Shown in pieces: positions 35,999 to 43,919 of a stretch of 63,143 bases of DNA. How positions within the stretch are numbered: position 1 is the first letter of the stretch; each line of letters opens with the position of its first letter. This DNA is from Chitinophagaceae bacterium. GTDB taxonomy: Bacteria; Bacteroidota; Bacteroidia; Chitinophagales; Chitinophagaceae. The DNA lies in the NCBI GenBank assembly GCA_947372235.1, contig CANBSW010000002.1, positions 1 through 63,143 of the forward strand, in the 5' to 3' direction. The position numbers and the translations under genes were made by a program. The notes beneath the pieces were generated by a model. That model was not told where the DNA came from. It was given only the letters and a program-made list of their open reading frames with translations, and made no database searches.

Positions 35999-36445
35999 TT
36001 AGAATACATATATAATTACCTGCAAAACAAGATTGCTGTAAACCCCTGCCAGCACATCATCTGTCATTACACCCCAGCCTCCGGGCAGTGTTTCTGCTTT
36101 TCTGATATACATTGGTTTTACGATATCAAAAAAACGAAACAGTATTAACCCGATTACTATCCATTTTATTGTTACGGGAATAAATAATAAACTGATATAC
36201 ATTCCTGCCAACTCATCAATAACTACCCGGCTGCTGTCTTCACCCCATTGTGGTTCTACTTTTGTTGCCGACCAAACTCCGATCACCGTAATCAACACTG
36301 TTACTGCGATCATTCCTTTATCAAAAATGCCATCGCGTTGCACCAGCCACCATGCCACACAACCGGCTATTGCGGCAATGGTTCCGCCTCCTTTGATAAA
36401 ACCGATACCAAAGCAACTGGCTATCCATTGATGAACTTTTATCAT
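35999..36445 (-). CDS. PgpA-type phosphatase (candidate phosphatidylinositol-phosphate phosphatase)
   Basis: A 148-residue membrane protein of the phosphatidylglycerophosphatase A family: FGIGFIKGGGTIAAIAGC at the start, the acidic EDSSRVVIDELAGM (catalytic Asp/Glu) and LILFRFFDIVKPMYIRKAE followed by GGWGVMTDDVLAGVYSN. In the inositol cluster of Bacteroides a protein of this type removes the phosphate from phosphatidylinositol phosphate. Its start overlaps the MIPS stop by 4 nt (ATGA), showing coupling to inositol synthesis rather than to phosphatidylglycerol genes. Confidence 0.88.
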   Translation of the reverse strand: MIKVHQWIASCFGIGFIKGGGTIAAIAGCVAWWLVQRDGIFDKGMIAVTVLITVIGVWSATKVEPQWGEDSSRVVIDELAGMYISLLFIPVTIKWIVIGLILFRFFDIVKPMYIRKAETLPGGWGVMTDDVLAGVYSNLVLQVIIYVF

Positions 36446-37767
36446 AATGCTTCTACCAGATCCTGGTAATAATCCAATCCCAAATGTGTGATCAGGTCCT
36501 CACCCATAATATGCCTCAAAGTATTTTGTAATTTGATTAATTGTTTGAAGATATCATGTTCCGGACGCAGTCCGGGTGCCGTTTGCGGCGATTTGAAATA
36601 GAAGGATAACCATTCCTGAATACCCGTCATATTTGCACGTTTGGCCAGATCCATGAACAAAGCAAGATCCAATACGATCGGCGCTGCTAAAATGGAATCG
36701 CGACAAAGGAAATTGATCTTGATCTGCATGGAATAACCCAGCCAACCGAAAATATCTATATTATCCCAGCTCTCTTTGTTATCGCCATGCGGCGGATAAT
36801 AATTGATACGCACTTTATGATACAGGTCTCCGTATAATTCAGGATTAATATCCGGTCTTAATATATCATCCAGCACACTCAGCTTGGAAACTTCTTTGGT
36901 TTTAAAATTATCCGGATCATCCAATACCAAACCATCCCGGTTACCCAGAATATTGGTAGAGAACCAGCCACGAATGCCCAATGCTCTCGCGCTTAAACCC
37001 GGTGCCAGTATGGTTTTCATTAAAGTTTGACCGGTTTTAAAATCCTTACCACCAATCGGTGTTCCGGTTTCTTTAGCCAGTTGTATTAATGCAGGAATAT
37101 CGCAGGTAAGATTGGGTGCGCCATTTGCAAAAGGAACACCAAGTTTAAGAGCTGCATACGCATAGATCATACTGGGTGAGATAGCAGGATCATTATTTCT
37201 CAACCCTTCTTCAAATGATTCAATGGTTTGATGCACATCAGATTCTTCAATATATTTTTCTGTTGATCCACACCATACAATTACGATTCTGTTACAATCA
37301 TTTGCTTCTTTAAAATTTTCAATATCATCCATCACAGCCAATGCCAGATCATATTTGGTGTCGGCTTCTTTAATATGTTTGCCATCCAGGTTTTTGATAT
37401 ACGATTTATCAAACACCGCTTTCATCGGAACAATCGCTTCCAGTTCTGGTTTGATGGATTGTAACAATGCAGGTTCCAACACTTTTGCATTTAATGCCGC
37501 TTCGTAAACATTATCAGTATATACATCCCATCCACCAAAAGCAATATTGCTAAGCTCTGCCAGTGGCACAAAATCTTTGATCAGTGGATATCTGTCTTCC
37601 GTTCGCTTACCCAAACGGATAGAACCCATTTGCGTGAGTGCCCCGATGGGTTGCGAAAGTCCTTTATTAACAGCTATTACACCGGCGATCATGGTAGTGG
37701 CTACAGCACCAAGGCCTGGCAAAAGAATTCCTAATTTTCCTTCAGCGGATTGAATTTGTTCTTTCAT
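36442..37767 (-). CDS. myo-Inositol-1-phosphate synthase
   Basis: NAD-dependent enzyme converting glucose 6-phosphate to inositol phosphate. The 441-residue product has the Rossmann motif LLPGLGAVATT (15-25), VWCGSTEKY, GVPFANGAPNLTCDIPAL, GGKDFKTGQTLMKTILAPGL with the active-site Lys, and NILGNRDG. This is the prokaryotic long form of the enzyme. It is the first enzyme gene of the operon, 47 nt after a TetR gene, and provides the headgroup used by the downstream transferases. Confidence 0.95.
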   Translation of the reverse strand: MKEQIQSAEGKLGILLPGLGAVATTMIAGVIAVNKGLSQPIGALTQMGSIRLGKRTEDRYPLIKDFVPLAELSNIAFGGWDVYTDNVYEAALNAKVLEPALLQSIKPELEAIVPMKAVFDKSYIKNLDGKHIKEADTKYDLALAVMDDIENFKEANDCNRIVIVWCGSTEKYIEESDVHQTIESFEEGLRNNDPAISPSMIYAYAALKLGVPFANGAPNLTCDIPALIQLAKETGTPIGGKDFKTGQTLMKTILAPGLSARALGIRGWFSTNILGNRDGLVLDDPDNFKTKEVSKLSVLDDILRPDINPELYGDLYHKVRINYYPPHGDNKESWDNIDIFGWLGYSMQIKINFLCRDSILAAPIVLDLALFMDLAKRANMTGIQEWLSFYFKSPQTAPGLRPEHDIFKQLIKLQNTLRHIMGEDLITHLGLDYYQDLVEAL

Positions 37768-37814
37768 TGTTTTAGTTTTTTCTGCAATATTGTTATCAAT
37801 AATTATGCTACAAT

Positions 37815-38414
37815 TTATTTTTCATTGCGCAAACCCCTGATCATAATACCCATGATCGATTCCATTCTGGGTTCCAGTTTTGCGTATCGGGCTTCTATAA
37901 ACATATCACGTTCCAATCCTCTTAATGAACTTACCATTACAGAGGGCAACAGATCCAGATCTTTACTGATCTGTTTGGTAAATTCCCCATTACTAACGCC
38001 AAATTTTAGGATACCCTTTACCAGATTGGTTTCCTGAAGATCATATTCTGTATGCAGGTGTTTCATACAACGCATATTTTCCTGCATTTCACCTTTAACC
38101 ACTTTATACAGATTTACTCTTTTCTGAACCGCTTTTATTTTGGATAATGTAAATGCCTTTAGTTTATCTTCTGCTGTAATGGCTTTTTCAACAGCCTGCT
38201 TTACATGATTGAAAACCTCGCCCATTTCTTTCAGGATCACGGCATCAAAAATATCTTCCTTGCTACAGTAATAATAATAGAGGGTACTCTTTCCTTTCCC
38301 CATGGCTTTGGCAATATCTTCCATGGTGGTCTTTTTCACACCGAATTGTTGAAAAAGTTTTTGGGCCTCTTTCAAGATCTCGTCCCTGATTATATCGTCT
38401 TTTACAGAAATCAT
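37815..38414 (-). CDS. TetR-family regulator of the inositol-lipid operon
   Basis: A 199-residue regulator with an N-terminal HTH (ILKEAQKLFQQFGVKKTTMED, IAKAMGKGKSTLYYYYCSKED) and a helical ligand-binding C-terminus. I prefer ATG 38414 (MISVKDD) over the upstream TTG at 38444, because the intervening DNA holds an operator-like inverted repeat and a -7 box. It precedes MIPS by 47 nt on the same strand and probably represses itself and the lipid genes. The ligand is unknown; a lipid or acyl-CoA is possible but not shown. Confidence 0.87.
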   Translation of the reverse strand: MISVKDDIIRDEILKEAQKLFQQFGVKKTTMEDIAKAMGKGKSTLYYYYCSKEDIFDAVILKEMGEVFNHVKQAVEKAITAEDKLKAFTLSKIKAVQKRVNLYKVVKGEMQENMRCMKHLHTEYDLQETNLVKGILKFGVSNGEFTKQISKDLDLLPSVMVSSLRGLERDMFIEARYAKLEPRMESIMGIMIRGLRNEK

Positions 38415-38415
38415 A

Positions 38416-38449
38416 TTTTCGACCAATATCGTATTTTGGTCCAAAACTA
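38416..38449 (-). promoter_or_regulatory. Operator-like inverted repeat over the tetR -7 box
   Basis: Arms TTTTCGACCAA (38416-38426) and TTGGTCCAAAA (38436-38446) are inverse complements at 10 of 11 positions with a 9-nt spacer. A TAGTTTTG box (38442-38449, minus strand) overlaps the distal arm. No TTTG occurs 19 nt further upstream, so only the -7 half of the promoter is supported. The size and position are typical of a TetR autorepressor site. Confidence 0.7.
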
Positions 38450-38485
38450 AGTCAAAAGCCGTTTCGCAGATTGCCGTTTATCAAA

Positions 38486-39556
38486 TTAGCCTTTACGGGA
38501 TGCGAAATCTTTCATCAGATCGCAGAAGATCTGTACGCTTTCGAGGGGTAAAGCATTGTACATACTCACTCTTACGCCACCAACGGTTCTATATCCTTTT
38601 ACGCCAATCATGCCTTCTTTTTTACAGAGATCAAGGAAAGGCGCTTCCAATGCAGGATCGCTCAGGAAGAATACGGCGTTCATATGGCTCCGGTCTTCTT
38701 TGGCAACATTGGCTTTAAAAACGGGTAAACTATCGATGGTATTATATAAAAGAGCTGATTTAGCCAGACTTGCTTTCTCCATTTCTACCAATCCGCCCTG
38801 CTCAATGATCCAGCGAAGCGTGAGCATACTTACATATACAGCAAAAACAGGCGGAGTGTTCATTAAAGAACCCGCTTCAATATGTTTTTGGTAGTTCATG
38901 ATGGTAGGAATGGGGCGTTTAATCTTTCCCAATACCTCTTTTTTAATAACCACCAGGTTAACACCGGCAGCACCCATATTTTTCTGAGCACCGGCATAAA
39001 TAAGAGAAAAGCGGTTGAAATCCATTGGCCTGCTGAAAATATCGCTGCTCATATCAGCCACCAGGGGAGCATTGGTATCAGGAAATTGATGCCATTGTGT
39101 TCCTTCTACTGTATTATTGGTGGTGATATGTAAATATTTTGCATCAGCCGGAACCGTAAAGCCTTTATTGATATAGGTGTGGTTCTTATCAGATGAATCT
39201 GCCACCACAGCAATATTTCCGAAGAGAGAAGCTTCTTTAGATGCCTTCTTACCCCAGATCCCGTTATCGCAATAAGCGGCAGTTTCTCCATCATCCAGTA
39301 AATTCATGGGAACCTGCATAAACTGGGTAGTAGCACCGCCATGCAGAAACAATACTTCATAAGAATCATCCAGTTGCATCAATTGTTTTACTGATGAAAC
39401 TGCTTCATTCAATACTTCCTGAAACCAGGCGGTGCGATGGCCTATCTCCAGAATGGATAATCCTGTATCATTAAAATTGAGAATTGCCCTGGAAGCCTGT
39501 TCCAAAACTGTTTGTGGAAGAATAGAAGGACCTGAATTAAAGTTATGTAGTTTCAT
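38486..39556 (-). CDS. serC: Phosphoserine aminotransferase
   Basis: PLP enzyme of serine synthesis (356 residues). It begins HNFNSGPSILPQTVLEQA, has the cofactor region FLHGGATTQFMQVPMNLL and the PLP lysine in SLIYAGAQKNMGAAGVNLVVI, and ends with GYRTVGGVRVSMYNALPLESV. The HNFNSGPSILP start fixes the ATG at 39556. It lies 41 nt upstream of the tetR leader on the same strand, so read-through into the inositol operon is possible. serA is not in the window. Confidence 0.96.
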   Translation of the reverse strand: MKLHNFNSGPSILPQTVLEQASRAILNFNDTGLSILEIGHRTAWFQEVLNEAVSSVKQLMQLDDSYEVLFLHGGATTQFMQVPMNLLDDGETAAYCDNGIWGKKASKEASLFGNIAVVADSSDKNHTYINKGFTVPADAKYLHITTNNTVEGTQWHQFPDTNAPLVADMSSDIFSRPMDFNRFSLIYAGAQKNMGAAGVNLVVIKKEVLGKIKRPIPTIMNYQKHIEAGSLMNTPPVFAVYVSMLTLRWIIEQGGLVEMEKASLAKSALLYNTIDSLPVFKANVAKEDRSHMNAVFFLSDPALEAPFLDLCKKEGMIGVKGYRTVGGVRVSMYNALPLESVQIFCDLMKDFASRKG

Positions 39557-39612
39557 CTTGCTCGCTTAAAAACGCAAAGTAATAGGATTTGGGGGACATG
39601 GGGAAGAAACGT

Positions 39613-39710
39613 GTGCGTGAGACGTGAATCGTCAGTCGTCAGTCGTGAGTAGTCTATTGGCAATGATGAATATCTTCCACAGTTATTTTAACTGACGACT
39701 GACGACTGAC
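39613..39710. repeat. Inverted repeat of the GTCAGTCGTC family
   Basis: GTCAGTCGTCAGTCGTGAGT at 39631-39650 recurs inverted at 39691-39710 with one mismatch in 20. The arms are built from short tandem GTCAGTC/GTGAGTC words. The 190-nt gap between the DUF502 gene and serC is otherwise AT-rich filler. Related copies are at 43825-43902 and, inside a coding region, at 62848-62875. Confidence 0.8.
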
Positions 39711-39747
39711 CATTAATTTTAAATTCTTAATTTCTAATTATTAATTA

Positions 39748-40398
39748 CTAACTGCTCTCATGCATATCCGTAACCCCGCCCGACACTGTAAACTTCATCG
39801 CATCAGCTGCGCTTACATTATTGAGTAATTTGATGCGCTCTATGGGAACAATATATGTTATTCCGGAAATGGCATAAGAATGTGGTACATAAACAGTTAC
39901 ATGTTCTGCCATTGTAAAATGATGCGAACTGTCCTGGGTGATGAAACCAATGCGCCAAACATCGGGTGCATCTATATTGACCAGTACGGGTTTGTCGAAT
40001 TTCTTTTTGTTGCCGGCAAATGCCTCCAGAAAATCTTTAACAGAAGAATAGATGAATTTAATGCCCGGTGTCTTTTCCAAAACGGTATCCAGTAAAGCCA
40101 CCAAACGGCCCACTACAAATAAGGAAGAGATCCATCCTACAAACAATACAAATGCGATCACTACTATAAAACCGAGGCCGGGTATTTTATTAAGATTGCC
40201 TGCTGCATCTTTTGTAAGCAGATCGGGAGCAATGGCATGAATGATATTGGGCAGGATATCATCTACAAAATTAAAAAGCCCCAATACCACCCAAATAGTG
40301 ATACCAATAGGAGCCAATACGATCAGTCCCTGGAAAAAAAACTGCAATAATCTTCTCAGATAAGCCCGGAAAGTCAGCTGACGCTCAGCTTTGTTCAT
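39748..40398 (-). CDS. DUF502 family membrane protein
   Basis: I start at ATG 40398 (MNKAERQLTFRAYLRR, 216 residues); the 38 residues further upstream look untranslated. Two membrane segments (FFFQGLIVLAPIGITIWVV and IVVIAFVLFVGWISSLFVV) are followed by a soluble domain with IKFIYSSVKDFLEAFAGNKKKF and HVTVYVPHSYAISGI. These are landmarks of DUF502 proteins, which have no established biochemical role. It is a single gene, divergent from the efflux operon regulator. Confidence 0.87.
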   Translation of the reverse strand: MNKAERQLTFRAYLRRLLQFFFQGLIVLAPIGITIWVVLGLFNFVDDILPNIIHAIAPDLLTKDAAGNLNKIPGLGFIVVIAFVLFVGWISSLFVVGRLVALLDTVLEKTPGIKFIYSSVKDFLEAFAGNKKKFDKPVLVNIDAPDVWRIGFITQDSSHHFTMAEHVTVYVPHSYAISGITYIVPIERIKLLNNVSAADAMKFTVSGGVTDMHESS

Positions 40399-40554
40399 AC
40401 AAAAGGAATTAGGCTGTAAAGTAAGCAAGAAATCAGGATTTATCTGTAGAGAACCCCTGAAACAGACCAAAACTAACGAGGGTGAGCCTTTGAAAAAAGC
40501 GCATTCATCCAAAATAATAACCGCTTAACACAAATTTTACACTAAAAAACAGAC

Positions 40555-40591
40555 GGAAACTTTGGTAACGTTTAAAGTTTCCATAGTTTTG
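40555..40591 (+). promoter_or_regulatory. Promoter with embedded TetR-type operator, RND operon
   Basis: TTTG (40561-40564), 19 nt, then TAGTTTTG (40584-40591) is a full Bacteroidota promoter. An inverted repeat GGAAACTTT (40555-40563) / AAAGTTTCC (40574-40582) with a 10-nt spacer covers the -33 box and the spacer. Transcription would start about 10 nt before the tetR ATG at 40609. Binding by the encoded regulator would block the polymerase, so the operon is probably autorepressed. Confidence 0.82.
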
Positions 40592-40608
40592 TTCTCTTTA
40601 ATAAAATT

Positions 40609-41232
40609 ATGGAACCACAGGAAAGAATAGTAATCAAATCACACGAGTTGTTTATGCGCTATGGCATACGCAGTGTGAGTATGGACGAAGTTGCCAACCA
40701 CCTGGGCATGAGTAAAAAAACCATTTACCAGTTTTATGCTGATAAAGATGCCCTGGTTGAGGATGTGATCGATATTGAGATCAACCGGAATAAATCGGAA
40801 TGTATTGGCCACAAGCAGGGAAGTGAGAATGCAATTCATGAAATATTCCTTGCGATGGATATGGTAAAGGAAATGCTGAGCCACATGAACCCTTCGGTGA
40901 TCTTTGACCTTGAAAAATTCCATCCGAGCGCATTCAAAAAATATAGCGACCACAAGAACAAATTCTTATATACCACCATTCGTGAAAACCTGGAACTGGG
41001 AAAGAAAGAAGGATTGTACCGCGAGGAAATACAAACAGATATAATGGCAAGGTTCAGACTTACCTCAATGTTCATCATTTTTAACCACGAATTGTTTCCA
41101 TTGGGTAAACACAGCCTCGCGCATACAATAGAAGAAATTACAGACAATTTTATATATGGCATTGCCACTGCAAAAGGCCAGAAACTAATTCAAAAATACA
41201 AGCAACAAAGACTAAAAACCGAAACTGTATGA
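40609..41232 (+). CDS. TetR-family regulator of the efflux operon
   Basis: A 207-residue regulator: HTH at about 8-52 (SHELFMRYGIRSVSMDEVAN, HLGMSKKTIYQFYADKDAL), with a helical effector domain beyond. Its stop overlaps the TolC start (ATGA), so it is the first gene of the efflux operon. The operator in its promoter suggests autorepression relieved by a pump substrate, as with AcrR. The inducer is unknown. Confidence 0.9.
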   Translation: MEPQERIVIKSHELFMRYGIRSVSMDEVANHLGMSKKTIYQFYADKDALVEDVIDIEINRNKSECIGHKQGSENAIHEIFLAMDMVKEMLSHMNPSVIFDLEKFHPSAFKKYSDHKNKFLYTTIRENLELGKKEGLYREEIQTDIMARFRLTSMFIIFNHELFPLGKHSLAHTIEEITDNFIYGIATAKGQKLIQKYKQQRLKTETV

Positions 41233-42578
41233 ACAAAAGAGTACCCAAACAACTGGGATGGCTGTTAGCTTTTGTATTGATGGCCAATGCCCTCAATGCA
41301 CAAACACCGCCAACCAAATATGAATTAACCATTCAACAGGCTGTTGAATTTGCACAAAAAAATAACACGCAGGTTAAGAATGCGTTGCTGAATGTTAAGA
41401 TACAGCAGGAAACCAACCGTGATATTACCGCAGCAGCTTTGCCTTCGGTAACAGGTAGTGTTGGCATGACGAATTATATTAAAATACCAACTTCACTACT
41501 CCCTGGTGAAATATTTGGTCAGCCTGCAGGAACTTATATCCCTGTACAGTTTGGAACCAAGTATAATTCCAATGCAGCTATTCAATTAAATCAATTGCTA
41601 TTTGATGGTCAGGTGTTTATTGCTTTACAGGCAAGAGCCACTTCTATTGAGTTTCAGAAAAAAAATGTAGAGGTAACCGAAGAAGCCATCAAAACAAATA
41701 TCTACAAGATCTATTACCAGCTGGTATTGAGCAAAACACAGATAGACCTGTTGGATGCAAATATTTCGCGCTTACAAAAACTGGATCATGATGCGAAAGA
41801 ATTATACAAGAATGGTTTTGCTGAAAAACTGGATGTTGATAAGATTGCCGTACAATTATCAAATCTGCAAACAGAAAAATCAAAAGCACTTAACAGTATC
41901 AGCATTGGTTACCTCGGTTTGAAAACACTGATTGGTATGCCTGTGAAAGATACTTTGGTGCTGGCAGACAAGATCAGCGAAGAGCAGATCAAAGAAGATT
42001 TTTCTAATGATACCGCTTACCAGTATGCTGACAGAAAAGATTTTCAATACCTGTCGCTCGTTAAAAAATTAAACGAGTTCAATATCAGGCGTTATCAGCT
42101 GAGTTATATACCTACGCTTTCAATGAATGGATCGTATAGTAAGAATGCGCAGCGTAATACATTTGACTTTGTGGGCAAAGGAGACTGGTTTACTACCTCT
42201 TATATTGGTTTCAATTTATCTGTTCCCATTTTTGATGGTTTTTCAAGAAATGCAAAAATCAAAAAATCAAAACTGGAATTACAGCAAACGGATAACCAGA
42301 TCGGCAGCCTGAAATTATCGATTGATGGTGAAGTGGAACAATCGAAGATCAATTTCAAATCTGCCTTGGCTACCATGGATTTTCAGAAACAGAATATGCA
42401 GCTGGCAGAGAATGTATACAATCAAACCAAAAAGAAATTTGAATCGGGCACCGGTTCCAATACAGAGATCACTGCGGCGCAAACAGACCTGGTAACGGCA
42501 CAAACCAATTATATCAGTGCTTTATACAGTGCCATTATTGCCAAAGTAGATTATTTAAAAGCAACCGGAAAATTGTAA
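41229..42578 (+). CDS. TolC-family outer-membrane efflux channel
   Basis: A 449-residue protein with a signal peptide (cleavage near LNAQ, residue 24). Two long coiled-coil OEP repeats follow: helices around 34-80 and 150-230, then the second repeat (KKSKLELQQTDNQIGSLKLS to ETQTDL-like TEITAAQTDLVTAQTNYISA). It forms the outer-membrane exit duct of the tripartite pump encoded with it. A 4-nt overlap with tetR and a 34-nt gap to the adaptor show the operon. Confidence 0.93.
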   Translation: MNKRVPKQLGWLLAFVLMANALNAQTPPTKYELTIQQAVEFAQKNNTQVKNALLNVKIQQETNRDITAAALPSVTGSVGMTNYIKIPTSLLPGEIFGQPAGTYIPVQFGTKYNSNAAIQLNQLLFDGQVFIALQARATSIEFQKKNVEVTEEAIKTNIYKIYYQLVLSKTQIDLLDANISRLQKLDHDAKELYKNGFAEKLDVDKIAVQLSNLQTEKSKALNSISIGYLGLKTLIGMPVKDTLVLADKISEEQIKEDFSNDTAYQYADRKDFQYLSLVKKLNEFNIRRYQLSYIPTLSMNGSYSKNAQRNTFDFVGKGDWFTTSYIGFNLSVPIFDGFSRNAKIKKSKLELQQTDNQIGSLKLSIDGEVEQSKINFKSALATMDFQKQNMQLAENVYNQTKKKFESGTGSNTEITAAQTDLVTAQTNYISALYSAIIAKVDYLKATGKL

Positions 42579-42612
42579 TCCTAAACCAACAAACCTAAAC
42601 AACACTTTATAT

Positions 42613-43818
42613 ATGCAAAAGAATTTAGTCATCCTTTTCCTGGCAGCCACTGTTACACTTGCTTCCTGCGGGTCTAAAACAGAGAATGGATCATTAGCAG
42701 ATAAAAAATCTGAACTGGATAAATTAAAAAAAGAACAGCTTACAATAGCGGATAAAATATCCTTACTTGAAAAAGATATCGCCAAACTGGATACATCCGC
42801 AGTAAAAGAAGACATCGCCAAACTGGTGGGTACGATGGAAGTGACCACTCAAAACTTCTCTCACTATATTGACCTTCAGGGTAGGGTTGATGCAGAAGAT
42901 ATTTCTTATATCTCTCCCCGTTTAGGTGGTGGGCAGGTAAAAGCCCTGTATGTAAAAAGAGGCGATTATGTAAAGAAAGGCCAGTTATTGGTTAAGTTAG
43001 ATGATGCCATGATCAAACAACAGATCGCTGCATCCAAACAAAATACAGAGGCACTGAAAACGCAATTAACTTTTGCCAAAGATGTTTACAACCGAAGAAG
43101 CAATTTGTGGAAGCAGGGTATTGGTACAGAAATTGAACTGATCACCGCCAGAACCAATGTTGAATCTTTAGAGAAACAATTAAAAGCTGCTGATGAAAAC
43201 ATCAAAGTACAACAGGAGCAATGGACAGGTTCTAATATTTACAGTGATGTAGATGGTATTGCCGACGAAGTGAATGTACGGGTAGGTGAAATGTTTACCG
43301 GATTTATGGGAACACTTCCACAGATCAAGATCGTTAATACCAACAGTTTAAAAATTGTAACGGATGTACCTGAGAATTATAGCGGCAAAGTAAAACAGGG
43401 TTCTGTATTACTGGTAACCTTACCTGATATTAATAAAACATTCAACACAACCGTATCTGTTTCCGGAAGAACCATTGATCCTAATAACCGCTCATTCCGT
43501 GCAGAAGCAAAATTATCTGCAGATCCTTCTGTTCGTCCTAACCAGATAGCTCAAGTGAAAATACTCGATTACAGTGCACAAAATGCGATCGCTATTCCGG
43601 TAAATACAGTGGGCACTGATGAGAAAGGTAAATATGTATATATATCCGTATCAGAAGGGGGTAAACTGATCGCCAGAAAAAAACAGATCATTGTTGGTGA
43701 ATTATACAATGAGTTGATAGAAGTGAAAAGCGGCTTGTCTGCCGGAGATCATCTTATCACCGATGGTTTTCAGAATATTTATGACGGACAGCTTTTAAAA
43801 GTAGATACGAAAAAATAA
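42613..43818 (+). CDS. RND periplasmic adaptor lipoprotein (MFP)
   Basis: A 401-residue adaptor with a lipobox (LASC, Cys near 19), an N-terminal coiled coil (DKKSELDKLKKEQLTIADK), a biotinyl-lipoyl-like domain (GGGQVKALYVKRGDYVKKGQLLVKLDD), an alpha-hairpin of about 100 residues, the second lipoyl half (SDVDGIADEVNVRVGEMF) and a beta-barrel. It links the inner-membrane RND pump with TolC. The extra coiled coil between the lipidated Cys and the first lipoyl half is an additional feature. Confidence 0.93.
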   Translation: MQKNLVILFLAATVTLASCGSKTENGSLADKKSELDKLKKEQLTIADKISLLEKDIAKLDTSAVKEDIAKLVGTMEVTTQNFSHYIDLQGRVDAEDISYISPRLGGGQVKALYVKRGDYVKKGQLLVKLDDAMIKQQIAASKQNTEALKTQLTFAKDVYNRRSNLWKQGIGTEIELITARTNVESLEKQLKAADENIKVQQEQWTGSNIYSDVDGIADEVNVRVGEMFTGFMGTLPQIKIVNTNSLKIVTDVPENYSGKVKQGSVLLVTLPDINKTFNTTVSVSGRTIDPNNRSFRAEAKLSADPSVRPNQIAQVKILDYSAQNAIAIPVNTVGTDEKGKYVYISVSEGGKLIARKKQIIVGELYNELIEVKSGLSAGDHLITDGFQNIYDGQLLKVDTKK

Positions 43819-43824
43819 GGAAGC

Positions 43825-43902
43825 ATCGTGAATCATCAGGCGTGAGACGTGAGTAAGTAAACACTCTCGTCTGACGATTCACGACTCACGCTCACGCTCA
43901 CA
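43825..43902. repeat. Inverted repeat of the GTGAGTCGTCAG family inside the efflux operon
   Basis: CGTGAATCATCAGGCGTGAG (from 43827) is imperfectly repeated inverted at 43863-43883 (rc CGTGAATCGTCAGACGAGAG), followed by further CTCACG words to 43902. It fills the 101-nt gap between the adaptor and RND pump genes and lacks a U tract, so it is unlikely to stop transcription. Confidence 0.72.
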
Positions 43903-43919
43903 AAACATAAACCAAACTT

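Noticed and set aside
39613..43902. Short spaced repeats as a CRISPR array
   Set aside because: The repeats are inverted, variable and word-shuffled, with no regular spacers and no cas genes.
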